Source: an uncultured Alphaproteobacteria bacterium (GTDB lineage Bacteria > Pseudomonadota > Alphaproteobacteria > GCA-2731375). Taken from it: a DNA stretch of 64,000 nt. Made by a program: the position numbers and the translations under genes. The notes under the pieces were generated by a model. That model was not told the DNA's origin. It was given only the letters and a program-made list of their open reading frames with translations, and searched no databases. The stretch covers positions 72,501 through 136,500 of the forward strand of contig CATOSZ010000009.1 in assembly GCA_951812805.1 (NCBI GenBank), read 5' to 3'. This document shows positions 37,275-47,702 of the stretch, one piece after another; positions within the stretch are counted from its first letter, which is position 1; every line of letters starts with the position of its first letter.

Positions 37275-38726
37275 CTACGCCCCGACCATGGGCGGGGCGA
37301 CGAAGCCTTCCGTTTCGCCCTCGATCAGGCGGGCGCAGGCGAGCGCGGTCTTGTCGTCGAGGTAGTCGGCGACAATCTGGGCGCCGACCGGCAGGCCCGC
37401 CGCCGAGCGTCCCGCCGGGATCGTCGTTGCCGGCAGGTAGGAGAGGACGGGCTGGCCGGCCCAGAAGATCTGGTCGAAATAGCCGATCTTCCGGCCGTCC
37501 ACGTCGATTTCCCGGGCATAGCGCTCGCGCGGATCATGCGGCCAGGCAGGCGTCGGCGCGATCGGGCAGAGCAGGACGTCGTAGCCTCGGAAAAAGTCGC
37601 TCCAGGCCCGGCGCAGCCGGCGGCGCTCCGCGTCGGCCAGCAGCCAGGCGCGATGGCTCTGCACATAGGCGCGGGCGATCCTGGCGCGGTAGGCCGGGTC
37701 GTCGGGCCGCGCCCGGGCGATCGCCTGTTCTTCCGCCCATTCCGCCTCGGACAGGTCGATGGCGCCGGCCGCCCGCAGGATTTGCAGGTAGACGTCATGT
37801 GCCGCGACGGTGTCGAAGGGTAGCTTGGCCCCGCGGTCGACCCGGGCGCCCGCGGCCTCGGCCGCGTGAGCGAGCCGTTCGATGCCGGCCTTCACCTCGT
37901 CGGAGATCGGGCAGACCGATTCTTCGAAGACGACGGCGATGCGGAAATCGGCGAGCGCGGAATGACGCGCGGGCGGCGCTTCGAACCGCCAGGCGGGGGC
38001 ATCCTGCGGTTCCGGTCCCGCCATGATGTCGAAGCCGAGTTCCAGATCCTCGACATGGCGCGCCATCGGCCCGACGACGCAGAGGTCGATTCCCTCCTCG
38101 GGGTCGTCCTTGCGGTGGCCGTGGTCCGGGACCACGCCGTAGCTCGGCTTGTGCGCGGCGATGCCGCAGAAATGCGCCGGGTTGCGGAGTGAACCGCCAA
38201 TGTCGCTGCCCGACTCGAGATAGGCATAGCCCGCCGCCATTGCCACGGCAGATCCGCCGGAGGAGCCGCCGGGCGTGCGCGTTATGTCCCAGGGATTGTT
38301 GGTCCGGCCGTAGATCGGGTTCTCCGATTGCCAATCCCTGAGCTCCGGCGGCACGTTGGTCTTGCCGAGCAGTACGGCACCGGCGGCCCGGAGGCGGCGG
38401 ACCACCTCGCTGTCATGCTCGGCGACATGGTTGTGGCGGTGCGCCAGGCCCCAGGTCGTCGCGGTGCCGGCGACGTCGTGCGCCTCCTTCACCGTCACCG
38501 GCACGCCGTGCAGGGGGCCGAGCGTCTCGCCCCGCGCCCGCGCCTGGTCGGCCGCCGTCGCCGCGCTGCGCGCCTCGTCGAACATGGGCACGCAAACGGC
38601 GTTCAGGGCGCCGTCCAGCCGCTCGATCCGTCCGATACAATCCTCCACCGCTTCCACCGCGCTGATCCGTCCGGCCGCGATCTCGCCCGCCAGGTGCCGT
38701 GCCGACATCGACCATGCTTCGTTCAT
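37275..38726 (-). CDS. Amidase (amidase-signature family)
   Basis: A 483-aa amidase-signature enzyme with the whole triad: Lys80 in PVTVKEAHD, Ser155 in PGGSSGGSA and Ser179 in SGSDIGGSLRNP. It hydrolyses a carboxylic amide in the cytoplasm. It is only distantly like the amidase at 15493. It starts a four-gene minus-strand run (oxygenase, isochorismatase-fold hydrolase, DadA-like flavoprotein), with about 35 bases to the oxygenase. Its start faces the EamA transporter gene, and the 89 bases between (38727-38815) should hold both promoters. The transporter may carry the substrate or product; this is inferred. Confidence 0.92.
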   Translation of the reverse strand: MNEAWSMSARHLAGEIAAGRISAVEAVEDCIGRIERLDGALNAVCVPMFDEARSAATAADQARARGETLGPLHGVPVTVKEAHDVAGTATTWGLAHRHNHVAEHDSEVVRRLRAAGAVLLGKTNVPPELRDWQSENPIYGRTNNPWDITRTPGGSSGGSAVAMAAGYAYLESGSDIGGSLRNPAHFCGIAAHKPSYGVVPDHGHRKDDPEEGIDLCVVGPMARHVEDLELGFDIMAGPEPQDAPAWRFEAPPARHSALADFRIAVVFEESVCPISDEVKAGIERLAHAAEAAGARVDRGAKLPFDTVAAHDVYLQILRAAGAIDLSEAEWAEEQAIARARPDDPAYRARIARAYVQSHRAWLLADAERRRLRRAWSDFFRGYDVLLCPIAPTPAWPHDPRERYAREIDVDGRKIGYFDQIFWAGQPVLSYLPATTIPAGRSAAGLPVGAQIVADYLDDKTALACARLIEGETEGFVAPPMVGA

Positions 38727-38815
38727 TGGATCCCTCCCGCTCTCGCGCCATGCTAAAGCTCCCTCGCGCGTACGGGAACCGCCGGGAGGGCGGGCCGGGG
38801 CGAGGGGAGCGGGAA

Positions 38816-39733
38816 ATGAGATCGACGGGCGACGTCTTGCTGCGCCACCGAGCTGAGATCCTGGCCGCCGGGGTCGCGCTCAGCCTCGGCGGCCTGCTGA
38901 TCCGCATGGTCGAGGTGGCGAGCCCCTGGCAGGTGCTGTTCTACCGTTCCGGCTTTCTCGCCCTCGGTCTGCTGCTGTATCTCGGCCTGCGCGAGCGGGG
39001 CAGCCCGCTCGCCAATCTGCGCCGGGCCGGGCTGGCGGGCCTGCTGGGCGGCTTGGCCATCAGCTTCGCGCTCGCCGGTTTCGTCTGGTCGGTGATGCAC
39101 ACGACGGTGGCCAACACGCTGTTCATCCTGGCGGCCTCGCCCTTTCTCGCCGCGCTGCTCGGGCGGCTGACGATCGGCGAAGCGGTACCGGGCCGGACCT
39201 GGGCGACCATGACGCTCGCCGGGCTCGGCGTCGCCGTCATGGTGCATGACGGGATCGCGCTCGGCCATCTACCCGGCCTGCTGGCGGCCTTTGCCGCGAC
39301 TTGCGGCTTCGCCACGACGACGGTCGTCCTGCGCTGGCGCCGCGACATCGACATGACCGCGATGTTCCTCTACGGCGCGATCCTCAGCGCCCTTTTCGGC
39401 CTGGCCATGACCTTGGACGAGGGCATCGTCGTACCGCTCGCCGATCTCGGCTGGTGCTTTCTCTATGGCGGCCCGGTGCTGGTATTTGCCTTCGCACTCA
39501 TCACCCATGGCGGGCGCCATGTGCCGGCGGCGGAGGTGACCTTGCTCTCGCTCTCGGAGGTGGCGCTCGGCCCGCTCTGGGTCTGGCTGTTGATCGACGA
39601 AACGCCGAGCACGGCGAGCCTGATCGGTGGCGCCCTGGTGCTGGCAGCTGTGCTCGCCCTGATCGGCGCCGTCAACCGTCCGTTCCGGGGCCGAGGGCCT
39701 CGACCAGGGCCAGCGCCAGAAAGCCGAGACTGA
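38816..39733 (+). CDS. EamA/DMT-family transporter
   Basis: A 305-aa inner-membrane protein with about ten hydrophobic helices and the twofold EamA layout (for example FYRSGFLALGLLLYLGL, GLLGGLAISFALAGFVWS, TVANTLFILAASPFLAALLG, then LYGAILSALFGLAMTL and SLIGGALVLAAVLALIGA). Such proteins export or import metabolites such as amino acids by a drug/metabolite transporter mechanism. Chosen start: ATG at 38816 after AGGGGAGCGGGAA; a longer frame begins at 38699 but would overlap the divergent amidase. Its 3' end overlaps the convergent permease gene by 62 bases, which is long for a tail overlap. Confidence 0.88.
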   Translation: MRSTGDVLLRHRAEILAAGVALSLGGLLIRMVEVASPWQVLFYRSGFLALGLLLYLGLRERGSPLANLRRAGLAGLLGGLAISFALAGFVWSVMHTTVANTLFILAASPFLAALLGRLTIGEAVPGRTWATMTLAGLGVAVMVHDGIALGHLPGLLAAFAATCGFATTTVVLRWRRDIDMTAMFLYGAILSALFGLAMTLDEGIVVPLADLGWCFLYGGPVLVFAFALITHGGRHVPAAEVTLLSLSEVALGPLWVWLLIDETPSTASLIGGALVLAAVLALIGAVNRPFRGRGPRPGPAPESRD

Positions 39734-40884
39734 CGACAGCGCCCAGCACCGGGAGCGCCCAGGGCACGACGAAGACGCCCGCCGGCGGCGGGCCGCGCCG
39801 CTTCAGCCGCCAGAGCGCCAGATTGACCAGCGCGAAGATAGCGAGTGTCAGCCCCGAGGTCAGCCGCGCCAGGCCTTCGATCGGAAAGCCGAGGGCCAGC
39901 ACCAGGACCACGCCCACCACCAGCGCGGTGGCGCGCAGCGGCGTGCGCCGCCCCGGATGCACTTGTGCCAGGCCCGCCGGCAGCAGGCCGCGCCGGGCCA
40001 GGCCATAGACCACCCGGCTCGCCATGATGATCTGGATCAGCGCCCCATTGAGGATGGCGAAAATCGAGATCAAGGCGATGAACCCCGGATCGCGCCCGGT
40101 GCCGAGGCGGTAGAGATCGGCGAGCGGGGCGCCGCTGGCCGCGAGCTCGGCCGGGGCCATCTCCAGCACCGCGACCAGGGCGAGGGCGACGTAGATCAGG
40201 GTCGTCAGCACCAGGGTCAGGGCAATGGCCCGGCCCATGACCCGGGCGACGTCGCGCACTTCCTCGGCGACGTTCACCATGTCCTCGAAGCCGAGGAAGG
40301 CGTAGAAGGCGAGGAAGCCGCCGGCAAGCACGCCGGTCCAGAGCGCGCCGTTCCACTCCAGGGCCGCCAGGGCGGGCCCCGTCTCCGCCAGATTATCGCC
40401 GAGCGAGAGAATGACGAAGACCAGGCAGCCCGCCTCGATCAGGGTGAAGAGGGCGGCGAGCGTGACGGATTCCGCGATGCCCCAGGCCGCGATCAGACCG
40501 AGGAGGAGGATCACCACGACGACGGTGGCGAGGCCCGGCACCGGCAGGAAGACAGCGATATAGCCGACCGAAGCCTTGGCGATGGCGGCGGCCGAGACGA
40601 TGCCGGCCGCCGCCACGGCGAGGCCGACGAGGCGCGCCAGCAGGTCCGAGCCGAAACCCTCGCGGACATAGACCGCCTCGCCCGCGCTGAACGGCAGGCG
40701 TCCGGCGAGCTCGGCGAAGGAAAAGGCCGACAGCCCGGCGAGCGCGGCGGCCAGCAGGAAGGCGAGCGGTGTCGCCATGCCGGCTTCGCCCGCGACTTTG
40801 CCGAGCAGGGCGAAGATTCCGGCGCCGATGGTGGTGCCGAGACCGTAGAGCACCAGCAGCGGCAGGCCGAGGGCCCGTTTCAGT

Positions 40885-40898
<14 letters not shown>
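39672..40898 (-). CDS. APC-family amino-acid permease
   Basis: A 408-aa permease with about twelve membrane segments. The first helix [21 protein letters not shown] carries the unwound G-x-G-x-G site typical of APC carriers, and [23 protein letters not shown] is the conserved helix 6 region. It takes up an amino acid or amine with protons or sodium. The length is short for the family. Its start overlaps the end of the ftsH-like gene upstream by 14 bases on the same strand, so both are made from one transcript. The 3' end overlaps the convergent EamA gene by 62 bases. Substrate unknown. Confidence 0.9.
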
Positions 40899-42723
<1,825 letters not shown>

Positions 42724-42840
42724 GATATCCCTCGTCGCGCCCGAGCGTGTGTCGTTTATCGGCCGGGCGCCGACGACGCGCTTTGATTCAGGTCAAGCGG
42801 CGCGACGATGGGATGGGCGGTGGATCGGTATCGGCCCGGC

Positions 42841-43431
42841 TCAGCCGGCCTGGGATTCCAGCTTCTCGACCAGGTAGGGCAGCGAATCGTTACCGAAGAA
42901 CAGCTCGCCGTCGCTGTCGACCAGGGTCGGCACGCCGAAGACGCCCTGTTCGTCCGCCCAGGCGGTAATGCGCGCCAGTTCGGCCGGGCCGTCGCCGTCG
43001 AGCCGGGCCTCGAACGCGTCCCCATCGCCGCCGAGCCGTTCCAGCAACGCGCGGATCGCCGGCCGGTCGTCCGGCTCCAACTTGCGGGCGAAGACGCGGG
43101 TCAGCGCCTCGGTAACGAAGGCCGGCGCGATGGCGTCGGCGCGGGCCTGCAGCACCGCGACGTGGCCCGCCGTCGGGTCGTAGATCCGGCGGGTGCCGTA
43201 GATCTTCAGCCCCTGCGCGCGGGCCTGGCGGCGGGCCTGGTGATAGACGTACTTGATCTTGCGAAACTCCCGCTCGTCGCGCTTGCCCGCCGCGCCGAAG
43301 GCCTCCGCGAGCGGCGTGGTGTAGGGATACCAGTCGAGGTCGAGGCCGTGTGTTTCGGCGAGGCGCTGGACCTCCTTGAGGGCGATCAGGGTATAGGGAC
43401 TTCTGAGGTCGACGAAGAACGGAATGCTCAT
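42841..43431 (-). CDS. 2-hydroxychromene-2-carboxylate isomerase-like (DsbA/kappa-GST fold)
   Basis: A 196-aa thioredoxin-fold protein of the HCCA isomerase/kappa glutathione transferase family: IPFFVDLRSPYTLIALKEVQRL at the start, without the CxxC of DsbA (a Ser-Pro-Tyr pattern instead), and the closing GVFGVPTLVDSDGELFFGNDSLPYLVE. The family isomerises naphthalene-pathway intermediates with glutathione or acts as a general glutathione transferase. No naphthalene genes are near. Lies 117 bases upstream of the ftsH-like gene on the same strand. The IS1182 element begins 41 bases ahead of its start, so its promoter may have been moved or replaced. Confidence 0.87.
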   Translation of the reverse strand: MSIPFFVDLRSPYTLIALKEVQRLAETHGLDLDWYPYTTPLAEAFGAAGKRDEREFRKIKYVYHQARRQARAQGLKIYGTRRIYDPTAGHVAVLQARADAIAPAFVTEALTRVFARKLEPDDRPAIRALLERLGGDGDAFEARLDGDGPAELARITAWADEQGVFGVPTLVDSDGELFFGNDSLPYLVEKLESQAG

Positions 43432-43468
43432 GCGCTCGCGACACCTTGCTCGAGGAGAAACGGGACGC

Positions 43469-43486
43469 CTAGCAGCCTGTCGGACT
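43469..43486 (+). repeat. IS1182 left end with CTAG
   Basis: CTAG at 43469-43472 and the inverted repeat CAGCCTGTCGGACT at 43473-43486; partner at 45003-45020. Confidence 0.88.
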
Positions 43487-45016
43487 TGAGCCGAGTTTCG
43501 AGATGAGATTCACTGTCACGGTCTGATTCTCTCCTGCGCGGTGATTTTGTGATGAGCAACTTTCGACAGGTTGACCGGGAGACCAGCTATCTTCTGCCGC
43601 CTTCGGTGGACGAATGGCTGCCTGATCGTCATCTGGCGCGCTTCGTGGTCGATGTGCTGGAGCAGCTGGATCTCTCTGCGTTCGTGAAGGCCTATCGTGG
43701 TTCGGGCTCGGCGGCGCATCACCCGAGCGTCCTGCTGGGCCTGCTGATCTACGGCTACGCGACGGGGGTGCATTCCAGCCGGAAGCTGGAGCGGGCGAGC
43801 TATGATTCGGTGGCCTTCCGCTTCATCGCGGCAAACGACCACCCCGACCACGACACGATCGCCACGTTCCGCCGTCGCTTCCTGCCGCTGATCGAGGGGC
43901 TGTTCGTGCAGGTTCTGCTGCTGGCGCGGCAGGCCGGCATGCTGCAACTGGGCACGGTGGCGCTGGACGGGACGAAGATCCATGCCGACGCGAGCCGGCA
44001 CAGCGCCCTGTCGTGGCAGCGTGCGGGCGAGATCGAAGCCCGGCTGCGGGCCGAGGTGGCGGAGTTGATGGCGTTGGCGGAAGCGGCGGACCGGTCCGAG
44101 GTTCCCGACGGCATGAGCGTGCCGGAGGAGCTGGCACGGCGCGAGGACCGGCTGGCGGCGATCGCCGCGGCGAAGGCGGAGATCGAGGCGCGGGCGGCCG
44201 AGCGTCATGCGCGGGAGCAGGCGGAGTACGAAGAGAAGCTGGCAGCCCGCGAGGCGAAGGAAACGCGGACCGGCCGCAAGCCGGGCGGGCGGCCACCGAA
44301 GCCGCCGGAGCCGGGGCCACGGGCGAAGGACCAGGTCAACCTGACGGACCCGGACTCGCGCATCATGCCGGTGGCCGGCGGCGGCTTCGAGCAGTGCTAC
44401 AACGCCCAGGCTGCGGTGGCCGCCGGCAGCCTGCTGGTGGTCAGCGCCGACGTGGTGCAGGCGGCGAACGACAAGCAGCAGATCGAACCGACGCTCGAAG
44501 CACTCGCCGGCCTGCCGGACGGGCTTGGCGAGGTCGAGACCCTGTTGGCGGACAGCGGCTACTTCAGCCAGGCCAACGTCGAGGCCTGCGGGGAAGCGGA
44601 GATCGCGCCGCTGATCGCGCTCGGCCGGGAGCACCACCATCTTTCCTGGCGGGACCGCTTCGCCGAGGCGCCGCCAGCGCCCGAGGATCCGACGCCGCTC
44701 GAGGCGATGTGCCATCGCCTGGCCACACCCGAGGGCCGGGCGCTCTACGCGCTTCGCAAGCAGACGCCGGAGCCGGTGTTCGGCATCATCAAATCGGTGA
44801 TGGGCTTGCGTCAGTTCAGCCTGCGCGGCCTCGACAAGGCGAAGGGGGAATGGACCTTGGCCACGCTCTCCTGGAACATCAAGCGGATGTTCGTCCTCAG
44901 CCACGCCTGAACGGGCGGGCCAACCCGCGTTCGCAACTTCATGGGGGTAAATCCATGACATCGACGCCCGCCAAGCCAATCTTACCAATCCTTGCATGCC
45001 CGAGTCCGACAGGCTG
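43473..45016 (+). mobile_element. Complete IS1182-family insertion sequence in a CTAG target
   Basis: A 1544-bp element with a single transposase on the plus strand. The terminal inverted repeats begin with an identical CAGCCTGTCGGACT on both sides (17 of 19 over a longer match). The four bases CTAG are present directly outside each end (43469-43472 and 45017-45020). A palindromic 4-bp duplication of this kind is known for IS1182-family members. The transposase frame is open, so the element looks intact. It separates the isomerase gene from a small secreted-protein gene. Confidence 0.93.
43552..44910 (+). CDS. IS1182-family transposase
   Basis: A 452-aa DDE transposase. The N-terminal DUF772-type domain has SVDEWLPDRHLARFVVDVLE and HHPSVLLGLLIYGYATGV; the first catalytic Asp is in TVALDGTKIHADASRH, the second in LADSGYFSQANV and the Glu in EPVFGIIKSVMGLRQF. 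A long charged coiled-coil insertion (about residues 165-250, ending in a GRKPGGRPPKPPEPG linker) lies between the first two, as in the family. A GTG directly before the ATG could be the start instead. Complete and probably active on the 43473-45016 element. Confidence 0.95.
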   Translation: MSNFRQVDRETSYLLPPSVDEWLPDRHLARFVVDVLEQLDLSAFVKAYRGSGSAAHHPSVLLGLLIYGYATGVHSSRKLERASYDSVAFRFIAANDHPDHDTIATFRRRFLPLIEGLFVQVLLLARQAGMLQLGTVALDGTKIHADASRHSALSWQRAGEIEARLRAEVAELMALAEAADRSEVPDGMSVPEELARREDRLAAIAAAKAEIEARAAERHAREQAEYEEKLAAREAKETRTGRKPGGRPPKPPEPGPRAKDQVNLTDPDSRIMPVAGGGFEQCYNAQAAVAAGSLLVVSADVVQAANDKQQIEPTLEALAGLPDGLGEVETLLADSGYFSQANVEACGEAEIAPLIALGREHHHLSWRDRFAEAPPAPEDPTPLEAMCHRLATPEGRALYALRKQTPEPVFGIIKSVMGLRQFSLRGLDKAKGEWTLATLSWNIKRMFVLSHA

Positions 45017-45020
45017 CTAG
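45003..45020 (+). repeat. IS1182 right end with CTAG
   Basis: AGTCCGACAGGCTG at 45003-45016, then CTAG at 45017-45020. Confidence 0.88.
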
Positions 45021-45038
45021 GCCGCATTTCTCGCAACT

Positions 45039-45326
45039 TCAGGTCCGATCGAAATCGCCCTTTTCGTTCGGCAGCGGCTCCGGTGATTCGTCGGGCACCC
45101 GGCCCGGTGGATTCTTGCGACGGATGATGATGTCGCCGTTCTCCATGATCTCCGGTGCCTCGTACTGCGGGATCGCCGCCATGATGACCGTCAGTGCCGT
45201 CATGATCTGTTGCGCGGCCTCGCGGGCCATGCGCTCGACCTCGGCGGCCGTATCGCCGGCCCCCGCCGGCGCGGCCGACAGTCCGATCGCCAACGCGAGA
45301 CCGGCCGCCATCAGCTTGCGCTTCAT
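45039..45326 (-). CDS. Small exported protein of unknown function (95 aa)
   Basis: A 95-aa protein with a Sec signal peptide of about 23 residues (MKRKLMAAGLALAIGLSAAP...). The mature part is acidic at first (DTAAEVERMAREAAQQIMTAL, one amphipathic helix) and then PQYEAPEIMENGDIIIRRKN with a Pro-rich tail. The ATG at 45326 has AAGGAAG close upstream. Similar small helix-plus-NGDIIIRR proteins are familiar to me from Rhodospirillales but without known function; that is recall, not a search. Its stop lies only about 20 bases from the IS1182 right end, and the MITE begins 82 bases before its start. Confidence 0.75.
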   Translation of the reverse strand: MKRKLMAAGLALAIGLSAAPAGAGDTAAEVERMAREAAQQIMTALTVIMAAIPQYEAPEIMENGDIIIRRKNPPGRVPDESPEPLPNEKGDFDRT

Positions 45327-45407
45327 ATCACTTCCTTGCCTTCTCCAGGCCTCCACCCCCTATATGTCGCCCGCCTGGCAATCGCTTTCAAGCATTGCCG
45401 ATGCTAG

Positions 45408-45582
45408 CCCGCATTTCTCAAACTCTCCATGGCCTCAGTCGGCCTGGGCCGAGTCGATTCGGCGAGGTGCGGGCCCGAAGGCGTAGCGGGGCTACGTCGA
45501 GGGACCGCGCCTCGCCGAGCGGCCGGCCCAGGTCGACCCTCCGGGCGGCGCTGTCGGCCGTGGAAAGTTTGAGAAATGTGGG
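45408..45582 (+). mobile_element. Palindromic 175-bp MITE flanked by CTAG
   Basis: A non-coding element bounded by CTAG (45404-45407 and 45583-45586). The ends are inverted repeats, CCCGCATTTCTCAAACT on the left and CCCACATTTCTCAAACT (reverse complement of the right). The pairing continues inwards through CCTGGGCCGA / CGGCCCAGG and CGGCGAGGTGCGG / CCGCGCCTCGCCG to a perfect central hairpin CGTAGC-GGG-GCTACG at 45482-45496. The whole element can fold into one long hairpin. It has no gene. The CTAG edges suggest mobilisation by an IS1182-type transposase, although its ends differ from those of the IS1182 copy nearby. Confidence 0.8.
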
Positions 45583-45616
45583 CTAGCCTCGCCTCGAAGC
45601 CACGCGGGAGGATGAG

Positions 45617-46411
45617 GTGGAGCAAAGCATTCCGACACACAAAATCGCCGGCGAGGGCACGGAGACACTTCTCTTCCTGCACGGCATCGGCGGCAATCGG
45701 CACAGCTTCGATGCCAGCCTGGCGCATTTCGCCGGCCGCTTCCGGGCGGTGGCCTGGGACATGCCGGGCTATGGCGGCTCCCCGCTCGACGGCCCGCTGA
45801 GCTGGACCGGCCTGGTCGATGCGCTTCGCCGCCTGATGGACGCGCTGGGTGTCGAACGGGCGCGGATCGTCAGCCATTCGATGGGCGGCATGGTGGCGCA
45901 GGAGCTGGCGATCACCCATCCCGACCGGGTCGATAGCCTGGTCCTCTCGGCCACGTCGTCCAGCTTCGGCAGCGCCGACGGCAGCTTCCAGGAAAAGTTC
46001 CTCGCCGCGCGGCTAGCGCCGCTGGACCGCGGCCTGACGCCAGCCGATATCGCGCCCGAGACGATGCCGGCGATGTTCAAGGACTTTCCCGACGCGACGG
46101 CGATCGCCGGGGCGATTGAGGGCATGGCGGCGATACCGTCGGAGACCTACCGGGCGGCACTGCAATGCCTCGTCACCTTCAACCGGCGCGACGATCTCGC
46201 CCGGATCACCGCACCCTGCCTACTGCTGTCCGGCGGCAAGGACGAGGTCGCCCCGCCCAAGGGCATGGCACGCATGGCCGAGGCGATCCCCGACGCCCGG
46301 CACGAAACCATCGCGGGCGTCGGCCATCTCGCCAATCTCGAACGCCCCGATTCTTTCAACGCGGCCGTCGAGGGCTTTCTGGACGAGGTGGCCGGGCGGG
46401 CGGCCTCATGA
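45617..46411 (+). CDS. Alpha/beta-hydrolase fold protein
   Basis: A 264-aa alpha/beta hydrolase. The oxyanion region is FLHGIGGNRHSF, the nucleophile elbow is VSHSMGGMV (Ser at about 87), the acid is in LLLSGGKDEVAPP and the His in IAGVGHLANLERP. Likely a small esterase, lactonase or C-C hydrolase. It starts with GTG, preceded by GGGAGGATGAG, and begins 34 bases after the MITE, which could affect its promoter. Its stop overlaps the start of the deacetylase-like gene (ATGA, 46408-46411), so the two are translated together. Confidence 0.9.
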   Translation: MEQSIPTHKIAGEGTETLLFLHGIGGNRHSFDASLAHFAGRFRAVAWDMPGYGGSPLDGPLSWTGLVDALRRLMDALGVERARIVSHSMGGMVAQELAITHPDRVDSLVLSATSSSFGSADGSFQEKFLAARLAPLDRGLTPADIAPETMPAMFKDFPDATAIAGAIEGMAAIPSETYRAALQCLVTFNRRDDLARITAPCLLLSGGKDEVAPPKGMARMAEAIPDARHETIAGVGHLANLERPDSFNAAVEGFLDEVAGRAAS

Positions 46412-47331
46412 CCACCCGCCTCTATTCTCACGACGCCTGCCTCGAACACGACACCGGCCCTGGCCACCCGGAACGCAGCGACCGCCTGCGCGCCGTCCGC
46501 GCCGCCCTGGACGCCGACGGTTTCGCGGGGATCGAGCGTGCCGAGGCGCCGGCGGCCGACGCCGATGACCTGGCCCGCTGTCATCCGGGCGGCTATGTCG
46601 AGCAGATCTTCGAGTTGGCGCCGAGCGATCATGCGATCCGCCTCGACCCCGACACCGTAATGTCGCCGGGCTCGCTGGAGGCAAGCCTGCGGGCGGCGGG
46701 CGCCGTCATCGCGGGCATCGACGCGGTCGTCGCCGGGGAGATCGAGAACGCCTTCTGCGCCACCCGTCCGCCCGGCCATCATGCCGAGCCCGGCCGGCCG
46801 ATGGGCTTCTGCATCTTCAACAGCGTCGTCGTCGGTGCGTTGCACGCGCGGGCAGCGCACGGCGTGCAGCGAATCGCCGTCGTCGACTTCGACGTCCATC
46901 ACGGTAACGGCACCGAAGCGGCGTTCCGCAATGACGGCAACCTCGCCTATATCTCCAGCCACCAGTATCCCTACTATCCCGGCAGCGGTGCGGCGACGGA
47001 CACGGGCGTCGGCAATATCCACAACGCGCCGCTTGCCGCCGGCAGCGGCTCGGCCGAATTCCGCGCCGCTTATCGTGACCGACTGCTTCCGGCCCTCGAC
47101 GCCTTCAAACCGGAATTGGTGCTGATTTCCGCCGGTTTCGACGCCCATGCCCGCGACCCGCTGGCCGGCCTCGAACTCGACGAGGACGACTATGCCTGGA
47201 TCACCGCCGAGCTGCGCGACATCGCCTTGCGCCATGCCGACGGCCGGCTGGTCTCGACGCTGGAAGGCGGCTATGACCTGGAGGCGCTGGCGGCCAGCGC
47301 CGCGGTTCACTTCGCGACCCTGATGGCCTGA
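46408..47331 (+). CDS. Histone deacetylase-family (acetoin utilisation/acetylpolyamine amidohydrolase-like) protein
   Basis: A 307-aa zinc hydrolase of the class II histone deacetylase family as found in bacteria. The motifs are HDTGPGHPERSDRL near the start, RPPGHHAEPGRPMGFCIFN with the catalytic His pair, VVDFDVHHGNGTEAAF with zinc ligands, and ISAGFDAHARDPL with the third zinc Asp. It removes acetyl groups from polyamines, lysines or other amines. Four-base overlap with the hydrolase before it, and 87 bases ahead of xseB. This gene just before xseB-ispA-dxs is a common arrangement in alphaproteobacteria. Confidence 0.93.
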   Translation: MTTRLYSHDACLEHDTGPGHPERSDRLRAVRAALDADGFAGIERAEAPAADADDLARCHPGGYVEQIFELAPSDHAIRLDPDTVMSPGSLEASLRAAGAVIAGIDAVVAGEIENAFCATRPPGHHAEPGRPMGFCIFNSVVVGALHARAAHGVQRIAVVDFDVHHGNGTEAAFRNDGNLAYISSHQYPYYPGSGAATDTGVGNIHNAPLAAGSGSAEFRAAYRDRLLPALDAFKPELVLISAGFDAHARDPLAGLELDEDDYAWITAELRDIALRHADGRLVSTLEGGYDLEALAASAAVHFATLMA

Positions 47332-47418
47332 CCGGCGCCGGCCATGCCTTGGCAGGGACAGGGCGTGGCCGTACACTCCGGCGCGATTCCGGGGGCCCCA
47401 AGATTAAGGGATGGCGAG

Positions 47419-47691
47419 ATGACGGGCGAGGACCGCGAGGCCGGAAACGGCCCGGGCGCTGACATCGAACAGCTCGATTTCGAAGCCGCCATGCGCGAGC
47501 TGGAGGACATCGTCCGCCGGCTCGAGGGCGGCGACGTCGCGCTCGAGGAGTCGATCTCGATCTATGAGCGCGGCGCGCTGCTGAAGCGCCATTGCGAAAC
47601 CAAACTGCGGGCCGCGACGGAGAAGGTCGAGCGGCTCGTCGTCGGGCAGGACGGCGACGTCAAGGGCGCCGAACCGGCGGACATCGAATAA
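47419..47691 (+). CDS. xseB: Exodeoxyribonuclease VII small subunit
   Basis: The 90-aa small subunit of exonuclease VII, which with XseA degrades single-stranded DNA from both ends. The family core FEAAMRELEDIVRRLEGGDV and LEESISIYERGALLKRHCE is complete and all helical. The ATG at 47419 follows AAGGGATGGCGAG and gives the normal length; the longer frame to 47344 is not needed. It is followed after 11 bases by ispA, the usual xseB-ispA-dxs order. Confidence 0.96.
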   Translation: MTGEDREAGNGPGADIEQLDFEAAMRELEDIVRRLEGGDVALEESISIYERGALLKRHCETKLRAATEKVERLVVGQDGDVKGAEPADIE

Positions 47692-47702
47692 GGATCCACA
47701 AC

